Source: Thiobacillus sp.
Lineage (GTDB): Bacteria > Pseudomonadota > Gammaproteobacteria > Burkholderiales > Thiobacillaceae
Direction: 5' to 3'
NCBI GenBank assembly: GCA_019459055.1
Contig: JAIBEI010000031.1
Location: forward strand, 1 to 64,000
Length of the DNA stretch: 64,000 nucleotides
Within the stretch, counting starts at the first letter, position 1. Every line of letters starts with the position of its first letter. Position numbers and translations under genes: made by a program. The notes beneath the pieces were generated by a model, which was not told where the DNA came from, did no database searches, and was given only the letters and a program-made list of their open reading frames with translations. Shown here piece by piece: positions 20,769-32,190 of this stretch.

Positions 20769-21833
20769 ATGAGTCTTGCTTTTCCCGTTCCGGTCAGACC
20801 CTTGATCCAGCCGCCGCCGATGGTGGAGGAAGTGCTCGACGACGCCGAGCGCGCGACGCTGAAAGCGCGCATCAAGACACGGATGAAACAGCAGGATGCG
20901 GTGCTGGTCGCGCATTACTATACCTCGGCCGACCTGCAGGACCTGGCCGAGGAAACCGGCGGCTGCGTGTCGGATTCGCTGGAGATGGCGCGCTTCGGCC
21001 ACGCCCATCCGGCGAAGACGCTGATCGTCGCCGGGGTCAAGTTCATGGGCGAGACCGCCAAGATCCTCAATCCGGAAAAGCGCGTCATCATGCCCGACCT
21101 CGGCGCCGAGTGCTCGCTCGACCTGGCCTGCCCGGCGGACGAGTTCGCGGCGTTTTGCGACGCCCATCCGGACCGCGTGTCGGTCGTCTACGCCAACACC
21201 AGCGCGGCGGTGAAAGCGCGCGCCGATTGGGTCGTCACCTCGGGAATCGCCGCCAGGATCGTCAAATACCTGCACCGGCAGGGACATAAACTGCTGTGGG
21301 CGCCGGACCGCCATCTGGGCGATTACGTGCAGCGCATCACCGGCGCCGACATGATCCTGTGGCAGGGTTCCTGCGTGGTGCACGAGGCGTTCAAGGCGGA
21401 AGCGCTGAAGAAGCTGCGCGCCGAGCACCCGAACGCTGCCGTACTGGTGCACCCCGAGTCGCCCGAGGCGGTGATCGCGCTGGCCGACGTCGTCGGTTCG
21501 ACCACGCAGCTCATCGAGGCGGTGCGTACCCTGCCCAATCCGGAATTCATCGTCGCCACTGACAACGGCATCTTCCACAAGATGCACGCCGCCGCGCCCG
21601 GCAAGCTCCTGCTGGAAGCGCCGACCGCGGGCGAGGGCGCCACCTGCGTCTCTTGCGCGCACTGCCCGTGGATGGCGATGAACGGCCTCAGAAAACTCGC
21701 CGCCGTGCTGGAAAACGGCGGCAACGAGATCCATATCGAGGAATCCATTCGCGTTAAAGCGGCCGTATCGATCCAGCGCATGCTGGATTTTGCGGCGGCC
21801 GAAAAAGCCGGGCAGATCCAGCTCGGCGACTGA
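20769..21833 (+). CDS. nadA: Quinolinate synthase A
   Basis: NadA condenses iminoaspartate and dihydroxyacetone phosphate to quinolinate in NAD synthesis and needs a [4Fe-4S] cluster. The 354-residue protein has [17 protein letters not shown], the cluster cysteine regions [11 protein letters not shown] and [12 protein letters not shown], and the C-terminal [13 protein letters not shown]. The ATG at 20769 ([12 protein letters not shown]) is used. No nadB or nadC is next to it. The DUF808 gene follows 13 bases later. Confidence 0.95.
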   Translation: MSLAFPVPVRPLIQPPPMVEEVLDDAERATLKARIKTRMKQQDAVLVAHYYTSADLQDLAEETGGCVSDSLEMARFGHAHPAKTLIVAGVKFMGETAKILNPEKRVIMPDLGAECSLDLACPADEFAAFCDAHPDRVSVVYANTSAAVKARADWVVTSGIAARIVKYLHRQGHKLLWAPDRHLGDYVQRITGADMILWQGSCVVHEAFKAEALKKLRAEHPNAAVLVHPESPEAVIALADVVGSTTQLIEAVRTLPNPEFIVATDNGIFHKMHAAAPGKLLLEAPTAGEGATCVSCAHCPWMAMNGLRKLAAVLENGGNEIHIEESIRVKAAVSIQRMLDFAAAEKAGQIQLGD

Positions 21834-21846
21834 GCCAAGCGTAACC

Positions 21847-22779
21847 ATGGCCGGAAGCAGCCTGCTCGCCCTGCTCGACGACATCGCGACCATCCTCGAC
21901 GATGTGTCGGTGATGACCAAGGTCGCCGCCAAGAAAACCACCGGCGTGCTCGGCGACGACCTGGCGCTGAACGCGCAGCAGGTCGCCGGAGTGAAAGCCG
22001 AGCGCGAACTGCCGGTAGTGTGGGCCGTGGCGAAAGGCTCGTTCAGGAACAAGCTCATCCTGGTTCCCGCCGCGCTCGCCATCAGCGCGCTGGCACCCTG
22101 GGCGATCACGCCGTTCCTCATGCTGGGCGGCGCATTTCTATGCTTCGAGGGCTTCGAAAAACTGGCGCACAAATTCCTGCATCGCGAGGAAGCCGCGGCG
22201 CACCACGCCGAGCTCACCCAGGCGCTGGCCGACCCGGCGGTCGATCTGGTGGCGCTGGAACGCGACAAGATCAAAGGCGCGGTGCGCACCGACTTCATCC
22301 TGTCCGCCGAAATCATCGTCATCACCCTGGGCACGGTCGCGGCCGCGTCGTTCGGCATGCAGGTCGCGGTGCTGGCCGGCATCGCCATCCTGATGACCAT
22401 CGGGGTGTATGGCCTGGTCGCCGGCATCGTCAAGCTCGACGATGCCGGACTCCATCTCAGTCAGCGGCCGGGTGACGGCTTTGCCCGCCTGCAACGCAGC
22501 CTCGGGCGCGGCATTCTGCGCGCCGCACCATACTTGATGAAAACCCTCTCGGTGGTCGGCACCGCGGCGATGTTCCTGGTCGGCGGCAGCATCCTGATCC
22601 ACGGCATTCCGGGTTCACACGAGCTTATTGGTGCCGCCACCCATGCCGCGGCAGCCTTGCCGGCCATCGGTAGCATGCTGGCAGCGCTCACCCCGCTGTT
22701 CATCGATGCGCTGACGGGTGTTGTCGCGGGCGGGCTGGTTGTGATCGTTGTAACGGCAACCCGGCGCCTGTTCGGATAA
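21847..22779 (+). CDS. DUF808 (YedI-like) membrane protein
   Basis: The 310-residue protein belongs to the DUF808/YedI family, whose members are inner-membrane proteins of unknown function. The conserved N-terminus AGSSLLALLDDIATILDDVS and the motif VAAKKTTGVLGDDLALNAQQV are clear, followed by about six membrane helices, including AISALAPWAITPFLMLGGAF and a C-terminal helix before a short basic tail. The ATG at 21847 is 13 bases after nadA, so the two may be co-transcribed. No function should be inferred from the neighbour. Confidence 0.85.
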   Translation: MAGSSLLALLDDIATILDDVSVMTKVAAKKTTGVLGDDLALNAQQVAGVKAERELPVVWAVAKGSFRNKLILVPAALAISALAPWAITPFLMLGGAFLCFEGFEKLAHKFLHREEAAAHHAELTQALADPAVDLVALERDKIKGAVRTDFILSAEIIVITLGTVAAASFGMQVAVLAGIAILMTIGVYGLVAGIVKLDDAGLHLSQRPGDGFARLQRSLGRGILRAAPYLMKTLSVVGTAAMFLVGGSILIHGIPGSHELIGAATHAAAALPAIGSMLAALTPLFIDALTGVVAGGLVVIVVTATRRLFG

Positions 22780-22903
22780 TCCGGTCCGGCTGGTTGCGGC
22801 TTGCCATGCTGCGGCTCACGGCTTGCGCCCATATCCCGTAAAATACCGGCTTTGAAGCAGATGAATTCGGTATCGCCGCGGCGACGCCCGGACACGACCC
22901 AGC

Positions 22904-25900
22904 ATGACCGCACGCCTGCGCGAAATCCCCTACAACTACACCTCGTTTTCCGACCGCGAAATCGTCATTCGCCTGCTCGGCGCAGACACCTGGGACGTGC
23001 TCAATACCCTGCGCGGCGAACGCAAGACAGGGCGCTCGGCACGCATGCTGTTCGAGGTGCTGGGCGATATCTGGGTGGTGCGGCGCAACCCCTATCTGGA
23101 AGACGACCTGCTCGACAATCCCAAGCGGCGGAAGATGCTGATCGAGGCGCTGCGGCACCGCCTGCACGAGATCGAGATACGGCGACAGGGCAATGAACTG
23201 GTCGGCCAACTGCTTGAAGCAGCCGGGCGCGCAGTGCGCGAATTCGAGGCCTGGTTCATCGACACTGCCAGCCTGCGCGCGCGCATCCTGCGCCGCCTGG
23301 CCGGGGTGACGCGCAGGGACAATATCGGATTCGACGGCCTGGCGCGCGTCTCGCATGTCACCGACGCGACCGACTGGCGGGTGGAATACCCGTTCGTGGT
23401 GCTGACCCCGGACACCGAAGCCGAGATGGCCGGGCTGGTGGCCGGGCTGATCGAACTGGGGCTGACCATCATCCCGCGCGGCGGCGGCACTGGCTACACC
23501 GGCGGCGCGGTGCCGCTCACCGACCGGGCCGCGGTGATCAACACCGAAAAGCTCGAGACGATGAGCGCGGTGGAGATGACCCACCTGCCCGGCGTCGAAT
23601 TCGAGGTGCCGACAATCCACTGCGGCGCCGGCGTCGTCACCAAGCGGGTGATGGAAGCGGCCGACGCGGCCGGGCTGGTGTTCGCGGTCGACCCGACCTC
23701 GGCGGACGCTTCCACCATCGGCGGCAACGTGTCGATGAACGCGGGCGGCAAAAAGGCCGTGCTGTGGGGCACCGCGCTGGACAACCTGGTGTCGTGGCGC
23801 ATGGTCACGCCGGATGCCGACTGGATCGAAGTCACCCGGCTCAACCACAACCGCGGCAAGATTCACGACGTGCCCTCGGCCACTTTCGAAATCCGCCGCT
23901 TTGCCGCCGACGGCAAGACGCCGAAAGGCTCGCCGGAAATTCTCCTCATCCCCGGCAGCCGCTTCCGCAAGACCGGGCTGGGCAAGGACGTCACCGACAA
24001 ATTCCTCGCCGGCCTGCCCGGCATCCAGAAGGAAGGCTGCGACGGCCTCATCACCTCGGCACGCTTCATCCTGCACCGGCTGCCCGCGTACACCCGCACC
24101 GTGTGCCTGGAATTCTTCGGCCACGCTTCCGAGGCCACCCCGGCGATCGTCGAGATCAAGAATTATTGCGACGCTCACGCCGACGTCCTGCTCGCCGGGT
24201 TGGAGCATCTCGACGCGCGCTACGTCAAGGCGGTCGGCTATGCGACCAAGGCGCCGCGTGCCGCCCGCCCGAACATGGTGCTGCTGATCGACGTGGCGTC
24301 GGACCATGAAGTCGCGGCAGGCGAAGCCGCCTCGCACATCGTGCGCATTGCCAATGCACGCGGCGGCGAAGGCTTCATCGCGGTGTCGGCGGAAGCGCGC
24401 AGGAAATTCTGGCTCGACCGCGCCCGCACCGCCGCCATCGCGGCCCACACCAATGCCTTCAAGATCAACGAGGACGTGGTGATTCCGCTGCCGCGCCTGG
24501 GCGACTACACCGACGGCATCGACCGCATCAACATCGAACTGTCGATCGCCAACAAGCTGAAACTGCTCGACGCACTGGCTGGCTTCTTCGCCGCGCCACT
24601 GCCGCTGCTGGAAGACGACGACACCGTCGCCGACCCGATACAGGCGGAGGACAAGCGCCAGCGCGCGCGGGCGCTGATCGAAACGGCGCACACCCGCTGG
24701 GCAGAGTACCTGGCCAAGCTCGACGCGCCCCTGCCCACGGACGATCCGCGCCTCCCCCCTCACCCCTCACCCCTCACGATCTTCACCGCCCTGCGCGACA
24801 AGCACATTCGCGTGTCGTGGAAGCGCGAAGTCCGCCGCGAGCTGCACCAGCTGTTCATCGGCCGGGAATACACCCCGGTGCTCGAGGCCTGCGACCGCAT
24901 CCATAAAGAGGTGTTGAAAAGCCGCGTCTTCGTGGCGCTGCACATGCACGCCGGCGACGGCAACGTGCACACCAACATCCCGGTCAACTCCGACGACTAT
25001 GCCATGCTCGCCGCCGCCAACGCCGCAGTTGCGCGCATCATGAAACTCGCCACCGATCTCGGCGGGGTCATTTCGGGCGAGCACGGCATCGGCCTGACCA
25101 AGCTGGAGTTTCTCGACGCCGCGACGATCGCGACCTTCGCCGACTACATGAAGAAAGTCGACCCCGCGCACCATTTCAACAAGGGCAAACTGCAGCCCGG
25201 CGCGGATCTGCGCAACGCCTACACCCCGTCGTTCGGCCTGCTGGAAGCCGAGTCGATCATTCTCGAAGCCTCCGAGACCGGGGCCATCGCCGACTCGATC
25301 AAGGATTGCCTGCGCTGCGGCAAGTGCAAGCCGGTGTGCAACACCCACATTCCGCGCGCCAACCTGCTGTACTCGCCGCGCAACAAGATCCTCGCCACCT
25401 CGCTGCTGATCGAAGCCTTCCTGTACGAAGAGCAGACCCGGCGCGGCGTGTCGCTCAAGCACTTCGACGAGTTCGGCGACGTCGCCGACCACTGCACCAT
25501 CTGCCACAAGTGCAAGAACCCCTGCCCGGTCGACATCGACTTCGGCGACGTCTCGATCGCCATGCGCAACCTGCTGCGCCGCCAGGGCAAGAAGAAATTC
25601 AATCCCGGCACCTGGGCGTCGATGGCTTTTTTGAACGCCACCGACCCCGCCACCATCAAGGCGCTCAGGAAGCCGCTGATCGAATGGGGCTATGCCGCGC
25701 AGCGCATGGGGCACACCCTGTTCAAGCGCATGGGACTGATCCAGGCGCAGACGAAGAATCCGCCCGCCAGCCTGGGCAGGCCCAAGCTCGTCGCACAGGT
25801 CATCCATCTGGTCAACAAGCCGATGCCGGGCGGGCTTCCGAAGAAGACCTCGCGCGCGCTGCTGGGGCTGGAAGATGCCTCGATCGTTCCTATCCTGCGC

Positions 25901-26707
25901 AACCCGGCCAAGCTGTCCGACGATGCCGACGCGGTGTTCTACTTCCCCGGCTGCGGCTCGGAACGGCTGTTCTCCCAGGTCGGGCTTGCCACCCAGGCGA
26001 TGCTGTTCGAACTCGGCGTGCAGACCGTGCTGCCGCCCGGCTATCTGTGCTGCGGCTATCCGCAGATCGCGGGCGGGCAGGCCGACCGCGGCGAAGCCAT
26101 CACCGCGGCCAACCGCGTGCTGTTCCACCGCGTGGCCAACACGCTGAACTACCTCGACATCAAGACCGTGATCGTGTCGTGCGGTACCTGCATGGACCAG
26201 CTGCTGAAATACGAATTCGAGAAAATCTTCCCCGGCTGCCGCCTGCTCGACATTCACGAATACCTCATGGAAAAAGGCGTGAAACTGGAAAACGTCAGCG
26301 GCGAGAAATATCTCTACCACGACCCCTGCCACACGCCGATGAAGACCCACGCGCCGATGAAAGTCGCCAACGCGCTGCTGGGCGGCGGAGTCGTCCTGTC
26401 AGACCGCTGCTGCGGCGAATCCGGCACGCTCGCCGTCACCCGCCCGGACATTTCCACCCAGATCCGGCACCGCAAGGAAGAGGAAATCCGCGCCGGCGTC
26501 GCCGCGCTCAACCCCGGCAAGCAGCCGGTCAAGCTCCTCACCAGTTGCCCCTCCTGCCTGCAGGGGCTGTCGCGCTACAGCGACGACGCCGGCACCGAGC
26601 CCGACTACATCGTGATCGAACTGGCGAAGAGTCTTCTGGGCGAGAACTGGATGGCGAGCTATCTCGCACGGGTCGGCAACGGCGGCATCGAGCGGGTGCT
26701 GCTTTGA
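22904..26707 (+). CDS. Large FAD-linked oxidoreductase with Fe-S and CCG domains
   Basis: This 1267-residue protein joins several modules: an N-terminal DUF3683-type region (1-160), a FAD-binding type-4 domain ([15 protein letters not shown] near 190; [16 protein letters not shown] near 265), a FAD-oxidase C-terminal domain ([12 protein letters not shown] near 680; [13 protein letters not shown] near 725), two 4Fe-4S motifs ([11 protein letters not shown] near 800, [11 protein letters not shown] near 862) and a cysteine-rich CCG region ([26 protein letters not shown] at 1048-1170). The layout resembles fused glycolate or D-lactate dehydrogenase GlpC-like subunits, so it probably oxidises a 2-hydroxy acid and passes electrons to the quinone pool. 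The substrate is not known. The HIT gene overlaps its stop. Confidence 0.88.
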   Translation: MTARLREIPYNYTSFSDREIVIRLLGADTWDVLNTLRGERKTGRSARMLFEVLGDIWVVRRNPYLEDDLLDNPKRRKMLIEALRHRLHEIEIRRQGNELVGQLLEAAGRAVREFEAWFIDTASLRARILRRLAGVTRRDNIGFDGLARVSHVTDATDWRVEYPFVVLTPDTEAEMAGLVAGLIELGLTIIPRGGGTGYTGGAVPLTDRAAVINTEKLETMSAVEMTHLPGVEFEVPTIHCGAGVVTKRVMEAADAAGLVFAVDPTSADASTIGGNVSMNAGGKKAVLWGTALDNLVSWRMVTPDADWIEVTRLNHNRGKIHDVPSATFEIRRFAADGKTPKGSPEILLIPGSRFRKTGLGKDVTDKFLAGLPGIQKEGCDGLITSARFILHRLPAYTRTVCLEFFGHASEATPAIVEIKNYCDAHADVLLAGLEHLDARYVKAVGYATKAPRAARPNMVLLIDVASDHEVAAGEAASHIVRIANARGGEGFIAVSAEARRKFWLDRARTAAIAAHTNAFKINEDVVIPLPRLGDYTDGIDRINIELSIANKLKLLDALAGFFAAPLPLLEDDDTVADPIQAEDKRQRARALIETAHTRWAEYLAKLDAPLPTDDPRLPPHPSPLTIFTALRDKHIRVSWKREVRRELHQLFIGREYTPVLEACDRIHKEVLKSRVFVALHMHAGDGNVHTNIPVNSDDYAMLAAANAAVARIMKLATDLGGVISGEHGIGLTKLEFLDAATIATFADYMKKVDPAHHFNKGKLQPGADLRNAYTPSFGLLEAESIILEASETGAIADSIKDCLRCGKCKPVCNTHIPRANLLYSPRNKILATSLLIEAFLYEEQTRRGVSLKHFDEFGDVADHCTICHKCKNPCPVDIDFGDVSIAMRNLLRRQGKKKFNPGTWASMAFLNATDPATIKALRKPLIEWGYAAQRMGHTLFKRMGLIQAQTKNPPASLGRPKLVAQVIHLVNKPMPGGLPKKTSRALLGLEDASIVPILRNPAKLSDDADAVFYFPGCGSERLFSQVGLATQAMLFELGVQTVLPPGYLCCGYPQIAGGQADRGEAITAANRVLFHRVANTLNYLDIKTVIVSCGTCMDQLLKYEFEKIFPGCRLLDIHEYLMEKGVKLENVSGEKYLYHDPCHTPMKTHAPMKVANALLGGGVVLSDRCCGESGTLAVTRPDISTQIRHRKEEEIRAGVAALNPGKQPVKLLTSCPSCLQGLSRYSDDAGTEPDYIVIELAKSLLGENWMASYLARVGNGGIERVLL

Positions 26708-27129
26708 TCTGTCCGCTTTGCGACACGCCCGGCGGAACGGTGCTGTGGCAGGACGATTTCTGCCGCGTGGTGCTGGCCGACGAACCGGATTACCCCGGCT
26801 TCCTGCGCGTCATTCTCAACGCCCACGTCAAGGAAATGACCGACCTGCCGGCCGCCGATCAGCAGGCCTTGATGCGCGCGGTGTTCGCCGCCGAAGCCGC
26901 GTTGCGCGAAGTGATGGCGCCTGACAAGATCAACCTTGCCTCGCTCGGCAACGTGGTGCCCCATCTGCACTGGCACGTGATCCCGCGCTTTGCGGAGGAC
27001 CCGCATTTCCCCGCTCCGGTGTGGGGCGCAAAACAACGCGACACGCCGCATGCCGCGCCGGCCGATCTGGGCGCGCAGCTCGCCGGGGCAATCAGCCTGC
27101 GGCTTGTGCTTGCCCCGGAAACGGAATGA
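26704..27129 (+). CDS. HIT family nucleotide hydrolase/transferase
   Basis: The 141-residue protein has the histidine triad HLHWHVIPR near residue 90 and the family N-terminus [24 protein letters not shown] proteins hydrolyse nucleotide phosphoramidates or dinucleotides; the exact substrate cannot be told. The start is TTG at 26704, overlapping the stop of the upstream oxidoreductase as TTGA, so translation is probably coupled. Its 3' end overlaps the convergent phoR by 38 bases. Confidence 0.88.
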   Translation: MICPLCDTPGGTVLWQDDFCRVVLADEPDYPGFLRVILNAHVKEMTDLPAADQQALMRAVFAAEAALREVMAPDKINLASLGNVVPHLHWHVIPRFAEDPHFPAPVWGAKQRDTPHAAPADLGAQLAGAISLRLVLAPETE

Positions 27130-28438
27130 CCGTAGCGGAAGGTGGGGCACTCATCAGGCGCTGCGTGGGGAAGACGGCAGAAAAGGTGCTGCCCTTGCCG
27201 GGGATGGACTGGATCTCCAGACGTGCGCCATGGCGGGTGAGGACATGCTTGACGATGGCGAGCCCGAGCCCTGTTCCGCCGGTTTCGCGTGAGCGGCTGC
27301 GGTCGACGCGGTAAAAGCGCTCGGTCAGGCGCGGAATATGTTCGGCGGCGACGCCTTCACCGGTATCGGTGACGGAAAAAACGCCCTCCTCCTCACGCTC
27401 GCGCCAGGTCAGCGTGATTTCGCCGCCGTCGGGGGTGTAGCGCACGGCATTCGATACCAGATTGCCGAGCGCGCTGCGAATCTCCTGCAGATTGCCTTTC
27501 AGCCAGGCGCTGCTGTCAAGCTGCAGACTGACCCGATGCCGCCCGTGACTCAGCGACTCGGCCTCGGATTTCAGTGCATGGGCCAGTTCGGTGACATTGA
27601 CGGACTCGTCTTTTAGCGTGTGATCGGTGCTTTCCAGGCGCGACAGGGTCAGCAGATCGTCCAGCAGGCGCTGCATGCGTCGTGTGTGGTCCAGCATCAG
27701 GTCGAAGTAGCGGCGCGATTCACCGCGCGGCAGGTCGGGGGCGTCGGCGAGGGTTTCGACGAAGCCGCCGACCACGGTCAGCGGCGTGCGCAATTCATGC
27801 GAGACGTTGGCGATGAAGTCGCGCCGCATGGCGTCGACGCGCTCGAGGTCGGTGATGTCGCGCGCGACCAGCAGTTTCTTGCCTTCGCCAAACGGCACCA
27901 GTTGCAGCGACAGGGTCAGCTCGCGGTTGATCGGCGACTTGCACACCAGGCGGCGCGAATAATCGGCAGCGTCGAGAAAATCCAGAAAATGCGCCTGCCG
28001 CAGCAGGTAACGCACGAACTGGCCGCGGTCGCGGTCGCAATCCAGTCCCATGTACTTGCGCGAAGCAGGGTTGCACCAGTCAATCTGCTCATTGCCGTTG
28101 AGAATGACCATGCCGTCAGGCACCGCCATCGCGGCATGCTCGAACTGTTCGAGCGCGTTGGAGAGCTCACTGCGGCTGGCGCGCTGGCGGCGCTGGAGTT
28201 TTTGCAGGCGGTAGAAAATGTCGCCCCAGGTGCCGGTGGCGTCGGGCGGATCCACTTCGTCGGGGCTTTCCAGCCAGCGCGACAGGCGGTATTCCTGCCA
28301 CAGGCGGCGCAGCATCACGAAGGCCTGGATGCCTGCCAGAAAACCCAGCGCGGCCACCCAGCCCCATCCAGCCCACAAAAACAGGGCGACCAGCAATACG
28401 CTGGCCAGCACACCGAGCGGACGCCACCAGAAACCCAT
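27092..28438 (-). CDS. phoR: Phosphate regulon sensor kinase PhoR
   Basis: The 448-residue kinase has two N-terminal membrane helices (residues 5-42) with almost no periplasmic loop, as in PhoR, a PAS domain (about 95-200; MVILNGNEQIDWCNPASRKY), a HisKA domain with FIANVSHELRTPLTVVGGF and a HATPase_c domain (ALGNLVSNAVRYTP; VTDTGEGV; GGTGLGLAIVKHVL). It responds to phosphate supply through the Pst system and phosphorylates PhoB. phoB lies 33 bases upstream on the same strand. The pst genes are not in this window. Confidence 0.93.
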   Translation of the reverse strand: MGFWWRPLGVLASVLLVALFLWAGWGWVAALGFLAGIQAFVMLRRLWQEYRLSRWLESPDEVDPPDATGTWGDIFYRLQKLQRRQRASRSELSNALEQFEHAAMAVPDGMVILNGNEQIDWCNPASRKYMGLDCDRDRGQFVRYLLRQAHFLDFLDAADYSRRLVCKSPINRELTLSLQLVPFGEGKKLLVARDITDLERVDAMRRDFIANVSHELRTPLTVVGGFVETLADAPDLPRGESRRYFDLMLDHTRRMQRLLDDLLTLSRLESTDHTLKDESVNVTELAHALKSEAESLSHGRHRVSLQLDSSAWLKGNLQEIRSALGNLVSNAVRYTPDGGEITLTWREREEEGVFSVTDTGEGVAAEHIPRLTERFYRVDRSRSRETGGTGLGLAIVKHVLTRHGARLEIQSIPGKGSTFSAVFPTQRLMSAPPSATVIPFPGQAQAAG

Positions 28439-28471
28439 GTTTACAGTCCGATGAAACCAAAGGTGGGTGGA

Positions 28472-29164
28472 TTATCCCACTTCGGCCGAAAATCGGTAGC
28501 CCGATCCGCGCACAGTCTGGATCAGTTCTGCGTGAGCGGACGGCTCCAGCGCCAGACGCAGGCGGCGGATGTGGACATCGACCGTGCGCTCCTCCACGAA
28601 CACATCGTCGCCCCAGACCTGATCGAGCAACTGGGTGCGTGAATAGACACGCTCGGGGTGCGTCATGAAGAAATGCAGCAGGCGAAATTCGGTCGGCCCC
28701 AGTTCCAGCGCCTGGCCGCGGCCCTGCACGCGATGGCTGGCCGGGTCGAGCCGCAAGCCGTTGATTTCCACCAGCTCGTCGGTCATCTGCGGTGCGCGAC
28801 GGCGCAACACGGCCTTGATGCGCGACACCAGCTCGCGCGGCGAGAACGGCTTGGTGATGTAATCATCGGCGCCGCTGTCCAGCCCCAGCACCTTGTCGCG
28901 CTCTTCGCCGCGCGCGGTCAGCATGATGATGGGGATCGGCTGGTAGCGTTCGTCGCTGCGCAGGCGGCGGCACAGGTCGACGCCCGACATGCCGGGCAGC
29001 ATCCAGTCGAGCAGGATGACGTCGGGCAGCGTGTTTTTGAGGAACCTCAGCGCATGCTCGGCATCGCCGGCGGCAGTGACCTGATGACCGGCCTGCGTCA
29101 GGTTGAACCTGAGCAGCTCCTGAATCCCGGGTTCGTCTTCGACCAGCAAAATATTGGCAGCCAT
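28472..29164 (-). CDS. phoB: Phosphate regulon response regulator PhoB
   Basis: The 230-residue regulator has a receiver domain ([16 protein letters not shown]; Asp53 in [20 protein letters not shown]) and an OmpR-type winged helix ([53 protein letters not shown]), which matches PhoB closely. The ATG at 29164 is preceded by GGAG at six bases. A Pho box lies 47 bases upstream, indicating autoregulation, and phoR follows in the same unit. Confidence 0.95.
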   Translation of the reverse strand: MAANILLVEDEPGIQELLRFNLTQAGHQVTAAGDAEHALRFLKNTLPDVILLDWMLPGMSGVDLCRRLRSDERYQPIPIIMLTARGEERDKVLGLDSGADDYITKPFSPRELVSRIKAVLRRRAPQMTDELVEINGLRLDPASHRVQGRGQALELGPTEFRLLHFFMTHPERVYSRTQLLDQVWGDDVFVEERTVDVHIRRLRLALEPSAHAELIQTVRGSGYRFSAEVG

Positions 29165-29195
29165 GGGGGACTCCAGCTCTGTTTTGATGGTGGCC

Positions 29196-29229
29196 ATACT
29201 ATGGCAGCAGTATGACTGATTTATGACAC
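29196..29229 (-). promoter_or_regulatory. Pho box and -10 region of phoB
   Basis: The minus strand reads GTGTCAT-AAAT-CAGTCAT (29229 to 29212), two 7-bp direct repeats spaced by AAAT as in the Pho box CTGTCAT-AAAT-CTGTCAT, with one mismatch in each. TAGTAT (29201-29196) lies ten bases further on as a -10. An imperfectly spaced palindrome CATACT...AGTATG (29195-29214) overlaps it. Confidence 0.75.
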
Positions 29230-29303
29230 CGGCACGCCCATGCCAAACCCGCGCCAGCCGTGCGCTGGTAGAATTCCCGGCTTATTCGTTTACCCAGACT
29301 GCC

Positions 29304-30038
29304 ATGGATAAAACCACCCATTTCGGCTACAAGCAGGTCGCCGAGTCCGAAAAAGCCGCCAAAGTGGCTGAGGTCTTCCATTCCGTCGCCGCGCAGTACG
29401 ACATCATGAACGACCTCATGTCGGCCGGCCTGCACCGGTTGTGGAAGCGCTTCGCGGTGGCGCAGGCGGGCCTGCGGCCGGGCATGAAGGTCCTCGACGT
29501 CGCCGGCGGCACCGCCGACCTCACCCGGCTGTTCCTGAAGGAAGTCGGCGAAACCGGTACCGTGCTGCTCACCGACATCAACTTCTCCATGCTGCGCGAA
29601 GGCCGCGACCGTATGTTGAACGAGGGCCGGACCCCGCCCACCGTGCAGTGCGACGGCGAACGGCTGCCCTTTCCCGACAATTATTTCGATTGCGTGTCGG
29701 TGGCCTTCGGTCTGCGGAACATGACGCACAAGGACCAGGCGCTGGCCGAGATGCACCGCGTGCTCAAACCTGGCGGGCGGTTGCTGGTGCTGGAGTTTTC
29801 CAAGGTGTGGAAGCCGCTGGAACCGGCCTACGACCTGTATTCGTTCAAGCTGCTGCCGCTGATGGGCAAACTGGTCGCCAACGATGCCGACAGCTACCAG
29901 TATCTGGCCGAGTCGATCCGCATGCATCCCGGCCAGGAAGAACTGAAGACCATGATGGAAAGCGCAGGCTTCGCCAAGGTCAGCTACCACAACCTGACGG
30001 CCGGCGTGGTGGCCCTGCACAAGGGCTTCAAGGTTTGA
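29304..30038 (+). CDS. ubiE: Ubiquinone/menaquinone C-methyltransferase UbiE
   Basis: UbiE methylates the demethyl benzoquinol (or demethylmenaquinol) ring with SAM. The 244-residue protein has the family opening [20 protein letters not shown], the SAM motif [35 protein letters not shown] and [18 protein letters not shown]. The ATG at 29304 matches the conserved N-terminus. It is the first gene of ubiE-ubiJ-ubiB, all overlapping, and is divergent from phoB. Confidence 0.96.
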   Translation: MDKTTHFGYKQVAESEKAAKVAEVFHSVAAQYDIMNDLMSAGLHRLWKRFAVAQAGLRPGMKVLDVAGGTADLTRLFLKEVGETGTVLLTDINFSMLREGRDRMLNEGRTPPTVQCDGERLPFPDNYFDCVSVAFGLRNMTHKDQALAEMHRVLKPGGRLLVLEFSKVWKPLEPAYDLYSFKLLPLMGKLVANDADSYQYLAESIRMHPGQEELKTMMESAGFAKVSYHNLTAGVVALHKGFKV

Positions 30039-30613
30039 TCGCTGAAGCCCTGATCGAGCGCAGCCTCAATCATCTTCTGCGGCAGTCCCCCGGCGCGGCC
30101 GAGGCGCTGTTGCGCCACGCCGGGCGCAGCGTGCGCTTCGACCTGGCGCTCGCGCAAGTCGACTTCCGCATCGCCGACGACGGCTGCTTTTCCGAAGCGA
30201 GGGTCGACGCCCCCGACGCCGTTATCCGCCCCACCCCTGCGCTCGTCGCCCGCCTGCCGTTCTTCGGCCGCGAGGCGCTGCGCGACGCCGACTACAGCGG
30301 CGACCCGGCGCTGCTCGCCACGCTCGACCGCGTGTTCAAGCAGCTGGACTGGGACGCCGAAGCCGACCTCGCGCCGCTCGTCGGCGACATCGCCGCGCAT
30401 CGCCTGCATGCACTCGGGCGCGATGCTTTGGCCGGTCTTGCCCATGCGTTCTCCGCGCTGGGCCACAACGCCGGCGAATACGTGGTCGAGGAAGCCGAAC
30501 TGATGGCGCGCGCAATCGACGTCGCGCGCTTCAACTGCGCCGTCGACGTGCTGGCCGATGATGTGGCGCGGCTGGATGCCCGCCTGCGCTTGCTGGAAGC
30601 AGGCGACGCATGA
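30035..30613 (+). CDS. ubiJ: Ubiquinone biosynthesis accessory protein UbiJ
   Basis: The 192-residue protein has an SCP2-like lipid-binding domain ([16 protein letters not shown] ... [14 protein letters not shown]), the fold of UbiJ, which holds hydrophobic ubiquinone intermediates in the soluble Ubi complex together with UbiK. The C-terminal part ([20 protein letters not shown]) is a coiled coil suited to UbiK binding. Position between ubiE and ubiB is the standard one. The start is TTG at 30035, overlapping the ubiE stop (TTGA), and its stop overlaps ubiB (ATGA). Confidence 0.88.
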   Translation: MIAEALIERSLNHLLRQSPGAAEALLRHAGRSVRFDLALAQVDFRIADDGCFSEARVDAPDAVIRPTPALVARLPFFGREALRDADYSGDPALLATLDRVFKQLDWDAEADLAPLVGDIAAHRLHALGRDALAGLAHAFSALGHNAGEYVVEEAELMARAIDVARFNCAVDVLADDVARLDARLRLLEAGDA

Positions 30614-32181
30614 AACTGCTGCGTCTCGCCCGCATCCTGACCATCGGCCTGCGCTTCGGACTGGAGGAGTTTTTCCTCGGCCACGAACGGGTGCGGCCGC
30701 TGCGCTGGCTGGTGCGCGCCACGCTGTTCTGGCGCCCCCTTGCCGAGCCGCGCGGGATGCGTCTGCGCCACGCGCTGGAGGCGCTGGGTCCGATTTTCGT
30801 CAAATTCGGGCAGATGCTGTCGACCCGGCGCGATCTGGTGCCGCTCGACATCGCCGACGAACTCGCCCTGCTGCAGGACCGGGTGCCGCCCTTCCCGTCC
30901 ATCGAGGCCATCGCCACGCTGGAAAAGCTGTACCGGAAACCGCTGGCCGAAGTGTTCGCCGAATTCGACCCCACTCCGGTCGCTTCCGCCTCGGTGGCAC
31001 AGGTGCATTTCGCCCGGCTGCACGACGGCACCCCTGTCGCGGTGAAGGTGCTGCGCCCCGGCATCGCGCCGGTGATCGCACACGACGTGTCGCTGCTCTA
31101 TGCCGCCGCCGGTCTGGTCGAGAAACTGTTTGCCGACGGCCGTCGGCTGCGCCCGCAAGAAGTGGTGGCGGAATTCGAAAAGCACCTGGAGGATGAGCTG
31201 GACCTGATGCGCGAAGCCGCCAATTGCTCGCAGCTGCGGCGCAATTTCAGGGATTCTCCGCTGCTCCTGGTGCCCGGAGTGTACTGGGATTATTGCGGTC
31301 ACGACGTGATGGTGATGGACCGCATGGAAGGCATCCCGGTGAGCCAGATCGCGCGCCTGCGGGAAGCCGGCGTCGATATTCCGAAACTCGCCGCCACCGG
31401 CGTGGAGATCTTCTTCACCCAGGTGTTCCGCGACGGCTTCTTCCACGCCGACATGCATCCCGGCAACATTCTGGTGCGCCCGGGAAGCCGCCCGCTCCCC
31501 GGGGAAGCGGATGCTGGGCCCACACCGGTGAACGACCAGTACATCGCGCTCGACTTCGGCATCATGGGCACGCTCACCGAGGTCGACAAGCAATACCTCG
31601 CGCGCAACTTCCTCGCCTTCTTCCGCCGCGACTACAAGGGGGTGGCGCTGGCGCATCTGGAATCCGGCTGGGTGCCGGCCGATACCCGCATCGACGAGCT
31701 CGAAGCCGCGGTGCGCGCGGTGTGCGAACCGGTGTTCGACCGCCCGCTAAAGGACATTTCCTTCGGCCGCGTGCTGCTGCAGCTGTTTCAGGCGTCGCGC
31801 CGCTTCAACGTGGAAATCCAGCCGCAGCTGGTGTTGCTGCAGAAAACCCTGCTCAACATCGAAGGCCTCGGCCGCCAGCTCGACCCCGAACTCGACCTAT
31901 GGAAAACCGCCAAGCCGTTTCTGGAACGCTGGATGAACGAACAGCTCGGCTGGCGCGCACTGGTGAAGAACCTGCAGACCGAAGCGCCAAAATGGGCCGC
32001 CCTGCTGCCGCAGCTGCCGCGCCTGGCACATCAGGCCTTGAACGAAAACCGGCTGGCCCAGGTGGAAGCCGGCCTCACCCTCATGCTGCATCAGCAGCAC
32101 ACCCGCAACCGCTGGCTCGGCGTCATCGCCGGCCTGCTCGCCGTGCTGGCGGCCGCCACCCTCTATTTCAACCTGCGATAA
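30610..32181 (+). CDS. ubiB: ABC1/ADCK-type kinase-like protein UbiB
   Basis: UbiB is an atypical kinase-like ATPase needed for ubiquinone synthesis, probably to extract intermediates from the membrane. The 523-residue protein has the ADCK motifs: [16 protein letters not shown] (KxGQ), [15 protein letters not shown] (A-rich loop), [28 protein letters not shown], the catalytic [11 protein letters not shown] and LDFGIMG. A C-terminal membrane helix follows ([18 protein letters not shown]). The ATG at 30610 overlaps ubiJ. Confidence 0.95.
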   Translation: MKLLRLARILTIGLRFGLEEFFLGHERVRPLRWLVRATLFWRPLAEPRGMRLRHALEALGPIFVKFGQMLSTRRDLVPLDIADELALLQDRVPPFPSIEAIATLEKLYRKPLAEVFAEFDPTPVASASVAQVHFARLHDGTPVAVKVLRPGIAPVIAHDVSLLYAAAGLVEKLFADGRRLRPQEVVAEFEKHLEDELDLMREAANCSQLRRNFRDSPLLLVPGVYWDYCGHDVMVMDRMEGIPVSQIARLREAGVDIPKLAATGVEIFFTQVFRDGFFHADMHPGNILVRPGSRPLPGEADAGPTPVNDQYIALDFGIMGTLTEVDKQYLARNFLAFFRRDYKGVALAHLESGWVPADTRIDELEAAVRAVCEPVFDRPLKDISFGRVLLQLFQASRRFNVEIQPQLVLLQKTLLNIEGLGRQLDPELDLWKTAKPFLERWMNEQLGWRALVKNLQTEAPKWAALLPQLPRLAHQALNENRLAQVEAGLTLMLHQQHTRNRWLGVIAGLLAVLAAATLYFNLR

Positions 32182-32190
32182 GGACTCGCC

